Shown: positions 49,305-59,765, counted from the first letter of the stretch. The stretch: DNA of 64,000 nucleotides from CAWIMX01 sp963792785 (GCA_963792785.1 CAWBXO010000004.1:1-64000), one strand, 5' to 3'. Notes: generated by a model not told the origin, from the letters alone. Translations and numbers: made by a program.

Positions 49305-50261
49305 TTGGAGCCTTCCCTCGAGTTTCCCACGTCTCCGCCCCCGGCGTTCCCCTGGGAGCCACGGCGCAAGTTCCAGGACCGGATGTGGCTGCACATCCTG
49401 CTCTTCGTCCTCACGCTCGGCATGACCACGCTGGCCGGCGCGGGCCACTATCTGGCGTGGCAGGCCGATTACGGCGACCTCGTGGGGGTCCCGGCGTCGA
49501 TCGCGGTCCAGCTGCTGCACGGCCTCTGGTACAGCCTGACCGTTCTCGCCATCCTGGGCGCGCATGAACTCGGCCACTACTACGCGTGCCGCTATTATGA
49601 CGTCGACGCGTCCCGGCCGTATTTCATCCCGGCGCCGTTCGTGCTCACGGGCACGTTCGGCGCGGTCATCCGGATTCGCGAGCCCATCCCGTTCAAGCGG
49701 ATGCTGTTCGACATCGGCATCGCCGGCCCGATCGCCGGGTTCGTCATCGCCGTGCCGGCCCTGTTCATCGGCATCGCGATGTCGCACGTCGCGCGCGTGC
49801 CGACGGACTTCGTCGGCATGGAGCTCGGCGAACCGCTGCTCTTCCGCGCCGCCGAGTGGCTGATCTGGGGCATCCCGCCCGACGGCTACTCGCTCAACCT
49901 GCACCCGATGGCGTTCGCGGCGTGGTTCGGCCTGCTCGCGACGGCGCTCAACCTCTTCCCGATCGCGCAGCTCGACGGCGGCCACATTTCCTACGCGGTG
50001 CTGGGACGCCGCTCGACCCTCGTCACGTTCGTCTTCCTCGGCATCGCGCTCGTGCTCACGTATTTCTCACTGAGCTGGCTCGTGTGGACGATCCTGCTGA
50101 TCGTGATGCTGTTCGTGGTCGGCGCGCGGCACCCGCGCGTCATCGACGAGGACGCGCCACTCGATCGCACGCGCCTGTGGCTGGCGCTCTTCGCGGTGGT
50201 GATGTTCGTGCTCTGCTTCACGCCGGCGCCCATTCAACCCACACAATTTCTCGGGAACTGA
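49305..50261 (+). CDS. Site-2-protease-type M50 metalloprotease
   Basis: 318 residues from TTG 49305 (immediately after the HU stop); the start is uncertain, with ATG 49383 as an alternative. Six or more membrane helices. Zinc site GAHELGHYYA (His-Glu...His) and the partner NLFPIAQLDGGH (Asn-x-x-Pro-x4-Asp). It cuts transmembrane substrates within the bilayer. No PDZ domain, so not a canonical RseP. A repeat array follows its stop. Confidence 0.85.
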   Translation: MEPSLEFPTSPPPAFPWEPRRKFQDRMWLHILLFVLTLGMTTLAGAGHYLAWQADYGDLVGVPASIAVQLLHGLWYSLTVLAILGAHELGHYYACRYYDVDASRPYFIPAPFVLTGTFGAVIRIREPIPFKRMLFDIGIAGPIAGFVIAVPALFIGIAMSHVARVPTDFVGMELGEPLLFRAAEWLIWGIPPDGYSLNLHPMAFAAWFGLLATALNLFPIAQLDGGHISYAVLGRRSTLVTFVFLGIALVLTYFSLSWLVWTILLIVMLFVVGARHPRVIDEDAPLDRTRLWLALFAVVMFVLCFTPAPIQPTQFLGN

Positions 50262-50535
50262 CGCTCTCCCGGGTGCTGGGAGCTGGCGCCTTAGGGTGCT
50301 GGGGTCCTCACGCTGCAAGGGGCTCGGGCGCTTCGCCTTAGGGGGCTTAAGGCCTTCGCCGTGGGGGGCTGGCTCCTTTCACGGCAGAGGGCTAGCCCTC
50401 TACAGCGTCAGTGCCCAGCCCCCTAGAGCGTCAGTGCCCAGCCCCCTACGACGTCAGCTCCGAGCCCCCTAAGGCATCAGCTCCGAGCCCCCTAGGGCGT
50501 CAGTTCCCCAGCGCCCTGGAGCGTCAGCTCCCCAG
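50262..50535. repeat. AGGGGGCT inverted repeat array between convergent genes
   Basis: The longest array: plus-oriented CTTAGGGGGCTT-type units, central AGAGGGCTAGCCCTCT (about 50386-50401), then six or seven AGCCCCCTANGGCGTCAG units. The stop of the LMF-like gene (50469) is inside it, so the last 20 or so residues of that protein come from repeat sequence. Confidence 0.8.
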
Positions 50536-51920
50536 CACCTTCGAAAAACAGGAGTGTACGGTCCAAGCCGCCGCCGCACCCACCAGTCCCCGGTCTTCTG
50601 CCGTTCCTCCGGCGTCGAGAACCGGTAGCGGTACAGGTCGGCGCGCACGTAGTGCGGCGGGCCGTCGGGGAACGGGTTCAGCGCCAGCAGATCGAGCACG
50701 TCGGGCGATCCCTCGAGGAGACGCGCCAGGAAATCCTGGAACCACGGCTCGTCTTCCCACTGCCCCAGTGCCGCGAACCAGAGCTGCCAGTCGAGCCGCG
50801 GCTGGTGCGGCGCGACCCACGACAGAGGCCGGCCCGTGGCCGAGGGCATGTACTTGAACTCGTAGGTCAACCAGACGACGCCATCGTTCGATCCCTGCAC
50901 GACGATCTCCGGCCGGTCGGTCGTCATCACGGCGAACAGCCCGTAGCCGTTCACGCTGCGCAGTGGCGCGATCGCCTCGTCGAGCGCGCGCACCGGCGGG
51001 ATGGCGAGCGGGACGCCGCCGATGGCCGTCAGCCTCGCGACCGAGACCGGCACCGTCACCACCGCGAACGCGACCAGGAGCCACGCCTGCGCCGGATGCG
51101 CGCGCCGCCCGCTGCCGTCCTGCCGCCATCGCGCCGGCACGAGCCGCGCGAGCGCCCGGTCGTCCAGCAGCCAGAGGCAGAGCGCCGCCGCGAGCAGGTT
51201 GAAGAACGCGTAGTTGCCGGTGAGCGCGATCAGGGCCTGGAGGCCGACGAGACCGGCGCAGGCCGCGACCCGCGCGCGACGCGGGACCCGCGGGAGCACC
51301 GCGAACGGCAGCACGAGCTCGACCAGGATCGAGGCGGCGGTCGCGGCGCGCAGGACGCCGCGCGGCAACTGCGCGGCATACCAGGCCAGCGGCGTCGGCA
51401 GGGGCTGCGTCCAGAAGTGATACGAGAGCGCCGAGAGATTCCGCCACGTGGGATCGCCGCTCGCCAGCTTGACGAGCCCCGACTCGAACAGGAGGCGGAA
51501 CAGCAGCCACGACATCAAGGCTCGTCCGACGAGCGGGGGATCGGGCGCGTCGCGCCAGCGATCGACGAGCCGCCACGGCGCGACGAACGCCGCGAGCAGC
51601 CCCGTTTCGAGCAGGAGCGTGTCCCACTGAAACGCGAGAAAGACGCCCGACGCCCGTGAGAGCCACAGGTACAGGCCCCAGAGCGGCAGCAGCACCACCG
51701 CCGGCGCCACCCCTGCGACGAGCAGCCCCGAGAGCGCGACGCCGCCCCAGCACGCCGCGCGAAGCGCCGCCGCGCTCGCCCCCGAAGGCTCGATGCCACC
51801 CGGGCCGGCCAGCCCGACGATCTGCACGGCGAGCGACGCGAAGGCGAACAGGTAGACGAGGCCGAGCAGGCGCCGGAACGCCCAGGCCGCCGCCCGATAC
51901 GTCGTGACTCCGTGCTCCAC
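50469..51920 (-). CDS. Lipase-maturation-factor (LMF1)-like membrane protein
   Basis: 483 residues with about eight membrane helices, then a soluble domain. LFESGLVKLASGDPTW and FAVMTTDRPEIVVQGSNDG, with RLDWQLWFAALG and WFQDFLARLLEGSP, are typical of the LMF1/LMF2 family. In animals LMF1 is an ER lipase folding factor; in bacteria the function is unknown. The C-terminal GADAPGRWGTDALGGSE is encoded by the spacer repeat, so the original stop may have been lost. Same strand as priA. Confidence 0.8.
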   Translation of the reverse strand: MEHGVTTYRAAAWAFRRLLGLVYLFAFASLAVQIVGLAGPGGIEPSGASAAALRAACWGGVALSGLLVAGVAPAVVLLPLWGLYLWLSRASGVFLAFQWDTLLLETGLLAAFVAPWRLVDRWRDAPDPPLVGRALMSWLLFRLLFESGLVKLASGDPTWRNLSALSYHFWTQPLPTPLAWYAAQLPRGVLRAATAASILVELVLPFAVLPRVPRRARVAACAGLVGLQALIALTGNYAFFNLLAAALCLWLLDDRALARLVPARWRQDGSGRRAHPAQAWLLVAFAVVTVPVSVARLTAIGGVPLAIPPVRALDEAIAPLRSVNGYGLFAVMTTDRPEIVVQGSNDGVVWLTYEFKYMPSATGRPLSWVAPHQPRLDWQLWFAALGQWEDEPWFQDFLARLLEGSPDVLDLLALNPFPDGPPHYVRADLYRYRFSTPEERQKTGDWWVRRRLGPYTPVFRRCWGADAPGRWGTDALGGSELMP

Positions 51921-51960
51921 TTCCTAACTTCCTAACTTCCTGACTTCCTCACTTCCCGTT
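51917..51960. repeat. TTCCTAACTTCCTGACTTCC repeat
   Basis: Five copies of ACTTCCT(A/G/C) between the LMF-like start and the priA stop. Same family as one arm of the hairpin at 32067-32158, but not folded here. Confidence 0.65.
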
Positions 51961-54285
51961 TCAGAGAACGCTCACCGGATCGATATCGACCATCGTCCGC
52001 CGCTCGAGATCGCTGCGCGCGGCAAGCGCGGTCTTGAGGCTTTCACGCATCTGCCGCCGGTTCGTCCCCTTGACGAGGAACTGCGCGCGGTATTCGCCCC
52101 GGAGCTTGCCGAGCGGCGCGGGGGCCGGCCCGAGCACGGCGAACGCGCGCGAGCTGCCCTGGCGGAGCCGAGCGACCAGATCCGCGGCATCGTCCATCGC
52201 GCCGGCGAACGTCCGCGATCGCACCACGACATTGATGAGAAAGACCAGCGGCGGATAGCGCATCGCGGTCCGGAAGGCGATTTCCTTCTCGAAGAAGGCC
52301 GGATAGTCCTGGCGGCACGCGAGCTGGATGCTGTAGTGCGTCGGGTACAGCGTCTGGACGATGGCCTCTCCGGGCTGCTCACCCCGGCCGGCGCGGCCCG
52401 CGACCTGCGTCAGAAGCTGGAACGTGCGCTCGGACGCGCGAAAATCGGCGAGCCCGAGCCCGACATCCGCCGAGACGACGCCGACGAGCGTGACGCGCGG
52501 GAAGTCGTGGCCCTTGGCGATCATCTGCGTCCCCACCAGCACGTCGATCTCGCCGGCGCGGAAGCGACCGAGCAGCGCCGTGAGCGATCCCTTGCGGCGG
52601 ATCGCGTCGCGGTCGAGCCGCGCCACGCGCGCGCCGGGGCACACCCGCCGCACCTCGGCCTCGACGCGCTCGGTGCCGAAGCCCGACTGCTCGAGGTACG
52701 GACCCGCGCACGCCGGGCAGGTCGTCGGCACTTTCATCGAGTAGTTGCAGTAGTGGCAGCGCGCCCGGCGCGAGGCGCCCTCCCCGTGCACGACGAGCGC
52801 GACGCTGCAGTTGGGACACTCGAACGCGCTCGCGCACTGGCGGCAGAACACCGCGGTCGCAAACCCGCGCCGGTTGAGGAGCACGAGCGCCTGTTCCCGC
52901 CGCTCGAGGCGGGTCGCGAGGCCTTCGACCAGGGCCCGGCTCAGGATGACGTCGGGGCCCGCGTCGGCGTATTCCTCGCGCATGTCCACGATCGTGACGG
53001 CCGCCAGCGGCCGGTCCAGCACGCGGCGCTCGAGCACCACGCGCTCGTAGCGGCCCGTCGACGCGTGGTGGTAGCTCTCGAGCGACGGCGTCGCCGATCC
53101 GAGGACGACGAGCGCGCCGGCGCGCTGCGCCCGCACGATCGCGACGTCCCGGCCGTGGTACCGCGGGCTTTCCTCCTGCTTGTACGACGCGTCGTGCTCC
53201 TCGTCCACGATGACGAGCCCGACACGCTCCAGCGGCGCGAACACCGCCGACCGCGTGCCGACGACGACGTCCACCTCGCCGCGGCGGATGCGCTGCCACT
53301 GGTCGTGGCGCTCACCGTCGGACAGCGCGCTGTGCTGGATCGCGACCCCTGCCCCGAACGCGAGCCGGCACGACTCGGCGAGCGCCGGCGTGAGGGCGAT
53401 CTCGGGCACGAGCATCAGCACCCCGCGGCCCGATCGGCGCACCTCGGCGGCGACGCGCAGGTACACCTCGGTCTTGCCGCTGCCCGTCACGCCGTGCACG
53501 AGGGCCACGCGGAATTCGCCCGCCGCCGCCAGGGCCTGCAGCCGCCGCACCGCGGACGCCTGTTCGGGCGTCAGCACGCGATGCACGGCCGGCTCGGCCG
53601 CGGCCAGCGCCGCCGACTCGAACGGATCGCGATTCACGCGCTCGTGCGCCACGCGCACGAACCCATGGCGCGCAAGGCGCGCCAGCGCGTCGGAGGACAC
53701 GCCCCGCGCCGCCAGGTCGGGCGCGGCGACGCCGGCGGGCGCGCCGGCCAGGATCCCGAGCGCCTCCCGCTGCCGCGCCGAAAGGCCCTCGGGGGTGTCG
53801 AGCGCGCCCAGGCCGGCCGCCGTGATCGTGGCGATGCGCACCCGCTTGTGCGCGTCGGCGCGCGTCCCGCGCGTCATCGGCGGCAGCGCCGAGACGATCG
53901 TCTCGCCCGGCCCCGCCGCGTAGTACGCCGCCGTCCAGCGCGCCAGTTCGACGACCGGCGCTGGGATGAACGCGTCCGTGTCGAGGATGTCCTTGATGGG
54001 CTTGATGCCGGCCGCCGCGACGGTCCCGGCCTCGTCCGCCGGCCCCACGACGATGCCCGTGACCGAGCGCTTGCCCAGCGGCACGACGGCACGAACGCCG
54101 GGAGGGGGGATCGCCAGGCCGTCCGGCACCCGGTACGTCAGAAGATCGAGACCGGGGACGGGGACCGCGACGAGACACCAAACGGTCCGCGCGGTTCTCG
54201 AGGTTCCGGGGGTTCTAGGTTCGGCGTTCTGGAGGTCGGGTTCTTGGGTTCGGGGGTTCGCGGGGTTCTGGGGGTTCTGCGACAC
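51961..54285 (-). CDS. priA: Primosomal replication restart helicase PriA
   Basis: 774 residues by the longest frame. Walker A GVTGSGKTEVY, DEEHD box, GSATPSLES, and four zinc CxxC pairs in order: FCRQC, CPNC, CHYC, CPAC. GTQMIAKGHDFPRV and QVAGRAGRG complete the helicase. The first 35 residues are Pro/Asn/Gln-rich and encoded by the GGTTCTGGGGGTTC repeat, so the true start may be further in, at the GTG of RTVWCLVAVPVPG near 54178. Otherwise intact. Confidence 0.9.
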   Translation of the reverse strand: MSQNPQNPANPRTQEPDLQNAEPRTPGTSRTARTVWCLVAVPVPGLDLLTYRVPDGLAIPPPGVRAVVPLGKRSVTGIVVGPADEAGTVAAAGIKPIKDILDTDAFIPAPVVELARWTAAYYAAGPGETIVSALPPMTRGTRADAHKRVRIATITAAGLGALDTPEGLSARQREALGILAGAPAGVAAPDLAARGVSSDALARLARHGFVRVAHERVNRDPFESAALAAAEPAVHRVLTPEQASAVRRLQALAAAGEFRVALVHGVTGSGKTEVYLRVAAEVRRSGRGVLMLVPEIALTPALAESCRLAFGAGVAIQHSALSDGERHDQWQRIRRGEVDVVVGTRSAVFAPLERVGLVIVDEEHDASYKQEESPRYHGRDVAIVRAQRAGALVVLGSATPSLESYHHASTGRYERVVLERRVLDRPLAAVTIVDMREEYADAGPDVILSRALVEGLATRLERREQALVLLNRRGFATAVFCRQCASAFECPNCSVALVVHGEGASRRARCHYCNYSMKVPTTCPACAGPYLEQSGFGTERVEAEVRRVCPGARVARLDRDAIRRKGSLTALLGRFRAGEIDVLVGTQMIAKGHDFPRVTLVGVVSADVGLGLADFRASERTFQLLTQVAGRAGRGEQPGEAIVQTLYPTHYSIQLACRQDYPAFFEKEIAFRTAMRYPPLVFLINVVVRSRTFAGAMDDAADLVARLRQGSSRAFAVLGPAPAPLGKLRGEYRAQFLVKGTNRRQMRESLKTALAARSDLERRTMVDIDPVSVL

Positions 54286-54320
54286 GGGTGCGCTCAGAGT
54301 ACCAGAACCCTCAGAACCTC
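54185..54320. repeat. GGTTCTGGGG repeat at the priA start
   Basis: About ten degenerate GGTTCT(G/C)GGG units, running into the first codons of priA and reaching to the end of the uracil-DNA glycosylase gene. Related to the in-gene repeat at 54865-54947. Confidence 0.7.
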
Positions 54321-55049
54321 TATCGTTCGTGAAGCATCCGCCGAACGAGCTTCATGTCCTCCCAGACTTCGCGCTTCGACGAGGGGTTGCGCAGGAGATA
54401 GGCCGGGTGGAACGTGGGGATGAGCGTCGCGCCGCGGTACTCGAACGGGCGGCCGCGCAGGCGCGAGATGGGCTCCTGGGTGTCGAGCAGCGTCTGCGCG
54501 GCGAACTTGCCGAGCGCCACGATCACTTTGGGCCGAATCGCGTCGATCTGCGCGAAGAGAAACGGCCGGCAGGTCTCGACCTCGTCGGGCTCGGGGTTCC
54601 GGTTCTCCGGCGGCCGGCACTTGATCACGTTCGCGATGTACACCTGATCGCGCGTGAGGGCGATCGCCTCGATGATCTTCGTCAGCAGCTGTCCCGCGCG
54701 GCCGACGAACGGAATGCCCTGGATGTCCTCGTCGCGCCCGGGCGCCTCCCCGACGAACATCAAATCCGCGTCCGGGTTGCCCACGCCGAACACAATCTGC
54801 CCGCGGCCCAACGTGTGGAGTTTGCAGCGCGTGCAGTCACCGAGATCCTCGCGGATCGAGATCAGGCGGTTCTTGGGGTTCTCGGGGTTCTGGAGGTTCT
54901 GAGCGGGTCGGGTTCGGGGGGTTCTGGGAGTTCTGGTTCAACGTCACGGTGTCGTCCGGGCGCGTGCGCCAGGCGGGATCCCGGGTCACGCCGGCGACAC
55001 CGAGGTCGGCGGCGAAGCGCAGGTGGTCAGCGAGCGCGTCGCGGTTCAT
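54320..55049 (-). CDS. Type-4 uracil-DNA glycosylase (frameshifted in a repeat)
   Basis: Excises uracil from DNA. The body has GEAPGRDEDIQGIPFVG (active site), 4Fe-4S cysteines (CTRC, KCRPPENRN, ETCRPF) and HPAYLLR. The N-terminal piece, ATG 55049, reads MNRDALADHLRFAADLGV and is in another frame. The two are joined by a Pro/Asn/Glu-rich linker coded by the GGTTCT repeat at 54865-54947, where the frameshift falls. The linker length is probably variable. Overlaps the coaBC end by 23 bases. Confidence 0.8.
54865..54947. repeat. In-gene GGTTCTGGGG repeat in the glycosylase
   Basis: Seven or more copies of GGTTCT(T/C/G)GGG code for the linker of the uracil-DNA glycosylase (minus strand). Same family as at 54185-54320, so it looks like a spread of a spacer repeat into a gene. 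Confidence 0.75.
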
Positions 55050-56242
55050 GGGCCTCGAGCAGCCGCTCGACGCGGTCGAGAATCGCCACCGCCACGCCCG
55101 ACTTGCTCTGCAGCGGCACTTCGGTCGCCTCGTCCGGCCCGACGAGCGTGACCGCGTTCGTGTCGACGGCGAAGCCGGCGTCGGCGCGTGACACGTCGTT
55201 GGCCACGATCAGGTCCGCGCCCTTGCGCTCCCGCTTCTCGCGCGCGTGCGCGATCACGTCGCTCGGTCTCCGCCGCGAAGCCGACCAGGATCGGGCCGGC
55301 GCCGCGCGCGCGGCGCCGCGCGCCGAGATCCGCAAGGATGTCGGGCGTCTTGTGCAGGGTGAGCGTGAGCGTGTCGCCGCCCTTGGGCACCTTCTGGACC
55401 GCCGCCGCCGCGGGCGCGTAGTCGGCCACCGCCGCGGCCATCACCACCACGTCGGCCGCGTCGGCGCGCTCGAGCACGGCGCGATGCATCTCGCCGGCCG
55501 TCCGCACGCGCACGATCTCCGCGACGGCCGGCGGCTCGACCGCGGTCGGGCCGGCGACGAGGGTGACCACCGCCCCGCGCCGCGCCGCCTCGGCAGCCAC
55601 GGCGAAGCCCATCTGCCCGCTGGACCGGTTGCCGACGTACCGGACGGGATCGAGATCCTCGTAGGTGGGCCCGGCCGTCACGATCACCGAGCGCCCGCGC
55701 AGCGGCCCGGCGGGCCGCACGACAGCCTCGGCGGCCGCCACGATCTCGTCGGGCTCGGCGAGGCGCCCCTTCCCGATCCAGCCGCACGCGAGGTAGCCCT
55801 CGCCCGGCTCGACGAACCGCACGCCGCGCGCGGCGAGCACGTCCAGATTCCGCCGCACGGCGGGATGCTGGAACATCTGGGTGTTCATCGCCGGCGCGAC
55901 CAGCACGGGCGCCTGCGTCGCGAGGTACAGCGTGGACAGGAAATCGTCGGCGACGCCGTTCGCCATCTTGCCGATGATGTTCGCCGTCGCCGGCGCGATG
56001 ATCAGCAAGTCGATCGTCGACGCCAGCGCGATGTGCTCGATGTCGGCGTTGGCGCCGGCCTCGAACTGATCCGTGATCACGCGCCGCCGCGTGATGGCCT
56101 CGAACGTCAGCGGCCCGACGAACCGCATGGCGTTGGCCGTCATCACGGCCACCACCTCGTGCCCGCGCTTCTGCAGGCCGCGGGTCACCTCGACCGCCTT
56201 GTAGGCGCCGATGCCGCCGGTCACGCCGAGTGCGATCAACAT
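55027..56242 (-). CDS. coaBC: Phosphopantothenoylcysteine synthetase/decarboxylase CoaBC (one frameshift)
   Basis: Bifunctional CoA biosynthesis flavoprotein, about 404 residues. CoaC half: LGVTGGIGAYKAVEV, TANIIGKMANGVADD, PAMNTQMF (active-site His/Cys region) and ACGWIGKGRL. CoaB half: TAGPTYEDLDPVRYVGNRSSG. An extra C near 55265 (GAGCGACGTG) shifts the frame; afterwards DVIAHAREKRERKGADLIV and NDVSRADAGF complete the protein. Starts at ATG 56242, just before the GTGATTTGG repeats. Confidence 0.9.
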
Positions 56243-56320
56243 GTGGTGATTTGGTGATGTGGTGATTGGTGACTGGTGATTTGGTAATTTGGTAATTTGG
56301 TAATCGGGTAATTGGCGTGG
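56243..56320. repeat. GGTGATTTGGT repeats between rpoZ and coaBC
   Basis: Seven units of GTGATTTG/GTAATTTG, AT-richer than the rest. Single orientation. Confidence 0.65.
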
Positions 56321-56500
56321 TTACTCGTTGGGCTCGATCTTTTCGACGGCGCGCGTGAGCACTTCCTGCTGGGCGACGGTGGTCTTCTTGTGATCCTGCG
56401 CGTCGACGCGCGGCGTCGACCCGTTCTGCAGCTGGCGGGCGCGGGCGCCGGCCGTCACGACGAACTCGAAGGTGTTGTTCAGCTTGGTCTTGTCGATCAT
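56321..56500 (-). CDS. rpoZ: RNA polymerase omega subunit
   Basis: 59 residues. MIDKTKLNNTFEFVVTAGAR and ARQLQNGSTPRVD are the omega signature; KKTTVAQQEVLTRAV follows. Its ATG overlaps the gmk stop by four bases. Promotes assembly of RNA polymerase and, in many bacteria, ppGpp binding. Operon gmk-rpoZ-coaBC is a standard gene order. Confidence 0.95.
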   Translation of the reverse strand: MIDKTKLNNTFEFVVTAGARARQLQNGSTPRVDAQDHKKTTVAQQEVLTRAVEKIEPNE

Positions 56501-57118
56501 TCAAAGCTCCCGACTATCTTTTCGGCTTCTTCCGTCATATGCCGTAGTTTCGCCCGCTCGGCCACCACGATGGCACGGAGCCGGTCCACGGCGGTCTCCA
56601 GGTCGTCGTTCACCACGACGCAGTCGTACTCGGCGAACGCCGCCACTTCCTCCCGGGCCACCTCGAGGCGCCGGCGGATGGCCTCCTCGCTGTCCTTGCT
56701 CCGCCCGCGGAGCCGCGGCTCCAGGACCTCGAAGGACGGCGGCATCACGAAGATCGCCGTCGCCCGCGTCGTCCGCTTGCGGACCTGCCGGGCGCCCTGC
56801 ACGTCGATGACGAGCACCACGTCCTCGCCCCGGGCGAGCTGCCGCTCGATGTCCACGGCCGAGGTGCCGTACAGGTTGCCGAAGACCTCCGCCCACTCCA
56901 GGAACTCATCGCGCGGCGATCATGGCTTCGAAGCGTTCCCGGCTCACAAAATTATAGTCCACGCCGTCGGTCTCGCCGGCCCGCGCGGCTCGCGACGTGT
57001 ACGAGCGCGACAGGCGGAGATTGGGCGCGCGCTCGACCAGGCGCTCGGCCAGCGTGGTCTTGCCGGTGCCCGAGGGCGCCGACAGGATGAACAGCAGTCC
57101 GCGCCCGCTACTCGACAT
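56497..57118 (-). CDS. gmk: Guanylate kinase (one frameshift)
   Basis: About 206 residues. P-loop LSAPSGTGKTTLAERL, GMP site SYTSRAARAGETDGVDYNF, then after a frame change near 56906 (GCGCGATGAG, probably one extra C) EFLEWAEVFGNLYGTS and VLVIDVQGARQV. It makes GDP from GMP and ATP. ATG 57118 overlaps the yicC stop by 11 bases. Confidence 0.9.
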
Positions 57119-58006
57119 TCTGGACCTGCTCGCGCATCTTCTCGAGCTCGGCCTTCGCGGCGATGACCAGCTCGGAGACGCGCAGGCCGTCGGCCTTCGA
57201 GCCCATCGTGTTCACCTCGCGATTCATCTCCTGCAGCAGGAAGTCGAGCTTGCGCCCGCAGGGCTCCGGCGCCGTCGCCGAGGGCGCCCCAGTGCGCGAC
57301 GTGCCCGCGGAAACGCGCGAGCTCCTCGCTGATGTCGGATCGCGCCGCCGCGCGCACGATTTCCTGCGCGACCGCGGTCGCGTCGGCCTGCGAGCGTCCG
57401 CGTCAGCTCTTTCACGCGCTCGGTGAGCCGCGCCTCGACGCCCGCGCGGCCCTCCTCGGCGGCGGCCGCGATTCGCTCGACGAGGCCCGCGACGGTCTGC
57501 CGGCGCTCCTCGAGGTCCGCCCGCAGGTGATCGCCCTCGCGCGCGCGCATCGTGTCGAGATCGACGAGCGCCTCATCCACGGCGGCGCGCACCAGGTCGG
57601 CCAGGGCGGCTTGCGCCGCCTCGTCGGGCGCCACCGCCTGATCGCGGATCGCCAGCGCCTGCGGCAGGCGCAGCAGATCGCCCGGCGTGAGCGCGCCCGC
57701 GACCAGCCCGCGGCTCCGCGCCGTCTCGAGCGCCCGCACGAGCGCCTCGCAGAACGCCTCGTTCAGCTCCACCTGGAACGTCGGGCGCCTGCCGCGTCTG
57801 CACGGACACGGACAGCTCGACGCGGCCCCGCGCCAGCCGCTTCGCCGCCGAGCGCGCGCACGTCCGCCTCGACGCCCGCCAGCGACGGACGGCAGGCGCA
57901 GCTGGAGGTCGAGATGGCGGTGGTTCACGGCCCGCACCGTCACCGCGATGGTGGCGCGCTCGTCCTCGCGCGTCACGGCGGCGAACCCGGTCATCGACTT
58001 GATCAC
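57108..58006 (-). CDS. yicC: YicC-family endoribonuclease (several frameshifts)
   Basis: GTG 58006 start with IKSMTGFAAVTREDE, the YicC N-terminus; the C-terminus is HRKLDFLLQEMNREVNTMG region and KADGLRVSELVIAAKAELEK. At least four one-base changes occur in between (about 57890, 57830, 57790, 57395), where AAKRLARGRVELSVSV and VELNEAFCEALVRAL appear in separate frames. About 295 residues when repaired. Family role: RNA cleavage (E. coli YicC). Coupled to the ABC transporter stop (GTGA) and to gmk. Confidence 0.85.
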
Positions 58007-59765
58007 GACGGCACCATCCGCCCCTCGGCCTTGCGGCCCTCGAGCAGCTGCAGCTGATAGAGCGACGCGTACGTGCCGTCGGCGCTGCGCCAGCAGGTCG
58101 TCGTGGCGGCCGATCTCCACGACGCGCCCGCGCTCGAGCACGATGATCGCGTCGGCGCGCCGGATGGTCGACAGCCGGTGCGCGATGACGAACGAGGTCC
58201 GGTTCATCATCAGGTTGGCGAGCGCCTCCTGCACGAGCAGCTCCGACTCGGAGTCGAGCGCCGAGGTCGCCTCGTCGAGCACGAGGATCGGCGCGTCCTT
58301 CAGCAGGGCCCGCGCGATCGCGAGCCGCTGCCGCTGCCCGCCCGACAGCCGCTGGCCGCGCTCGCCGATCCGCGTGTCGTAGCCGTCGGGCAGCGCCGAC
58401 GATGAACTCGTGCGCGTGGGCCGCGCGCGCGGCGGCCTCGACCGCCGCCGGCGGCGCGTGCGGCGTGCCGTAGGCGATGTTGCGGCCGATCGTGTCGTCG
58501 AAGAGCACCGTCTCCTGCGTGACGATGCCGATCTGCCGGCGGAGCGACGCGAGCGTCACCTCCCGGATGTCGACGCCGTCGATGAGGATCGCCCCGGTGC
58601 TCACGTCGTAGAAGCGCGGCAGCAGGTTGACCAGCGTCGTCTTGCCCGCGCCGCTGCGGCCCGACGATCGCCACCATCTGCCCGGCGCGAACGCGCGAAG
58701 GACACCTCGCGCAGGATGCGCGCGGGGCTGTCTTCGTAGCCGAACCCCACGTCGCGGAACTCGATCGCCGACCGGAACGGCGCCAGCGGCGCCGCGCCGG
58801 GCCGCTCGTGCACCTCGGTGTGCGTGTCGAGCATGCTCGAAGATGCGCTCGGTCGCGGCCATCGTCTGCTGCAGGTTGGCGTTCACGCGGCTCAGCTTCT
58901 TCGCCGGCCCGTACATCATCAGCAGCGCGGCCACGAACGACGTGAATTCGCCGGTGGTGAGCCGCCCGGAGGCGATCTGCGCGCTGCCGTACCAGAGGGC
59001 CACGGCCATGCCGATGCCCCCGAGCACTTCCATGAGCGGCGGCAGGCTCGCGAGCGCGGCCGTCACCTTCATGTTCGTCCGGAACAGCTGCCAGCCGGCG
59101 CGCGCGAACTTGTCGCCTTCCTCGCGCTCGTTCCCGAACGCCTTCACGATGCGGTGCCCGGTGAAGGCCTCGACGCCGATGTGCGAGATGCTCTCGAGCG
59201 CCTCCTGGCTGCGGCGCGTCGTGCGGCGCACCCGCTGCCCGAGCCGCACCAGCGGATAGACGACGAGCGGCGCGCTCGTCATGCAGAGAATCGCGAGCCG
59301 CGCGTCGTAGTAGAACAGCAGCGCCGCCAGGCCGACGAGCGACAGCGACTCGCGCGCCAGGTCGCCCGCCGTCTCCGACACCGCCTGCTGGACCTGCCCC
59401 ACATCGTTGGTGATGCGCGACATCAGCTGGCCCGTGGTCCAGTGGGCGAAGAAGCTCGCCGACTGCCCGAGGATGTGGTCGAACAGCCGGTTGCGCAGGT
59501 CCATGACCACCCGCTGGCCGACGTCGGCCATCAGGTAGGACGAGACGTACGATCCGACGCCCTTCAGGAGATACAGCCCGACGATCGCCCACGCCGTCTG
59601 TGCGAGGCGCGTCTGGCTCGGCAGCACGCTGTCGAGGATCGGCCGGATGAGCGCGGCCAGGCCGGCCGACGTGGCCGCGTAGACCAGCATCGCCGCCACG
59701 GCCCACACCAGGCGCGCGCGATACACCGCCGCCATGCGGAAGAGCCGCCGGAGCGAGTCGTTCAC
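58003..59765 (-). CDS. MsbA-type ABC exporter (several frameshifts)
   Basis: About 585 residues from GTG 59765. The transmembrane half is intact (LRRLFRMAAVYRARLVWAVA; SASFFAHWTTGQLMSRI; QRVRRTTRRSQEALE), and the nucleotide-binding half is in three frames: Walker A GPSGAGKTTLVNLL, QETVLFDDTIGRN and Walker B/D-loop LDEATSALDSESELLV. At least five one-base insertions between 58050 and 58840. MsbA-like flippases export lipid A or lipid-linked glycans; the adjacent sugar nucleotide genes suggest a glycan. Follows galE by seven bases. Confidence 0.8.
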
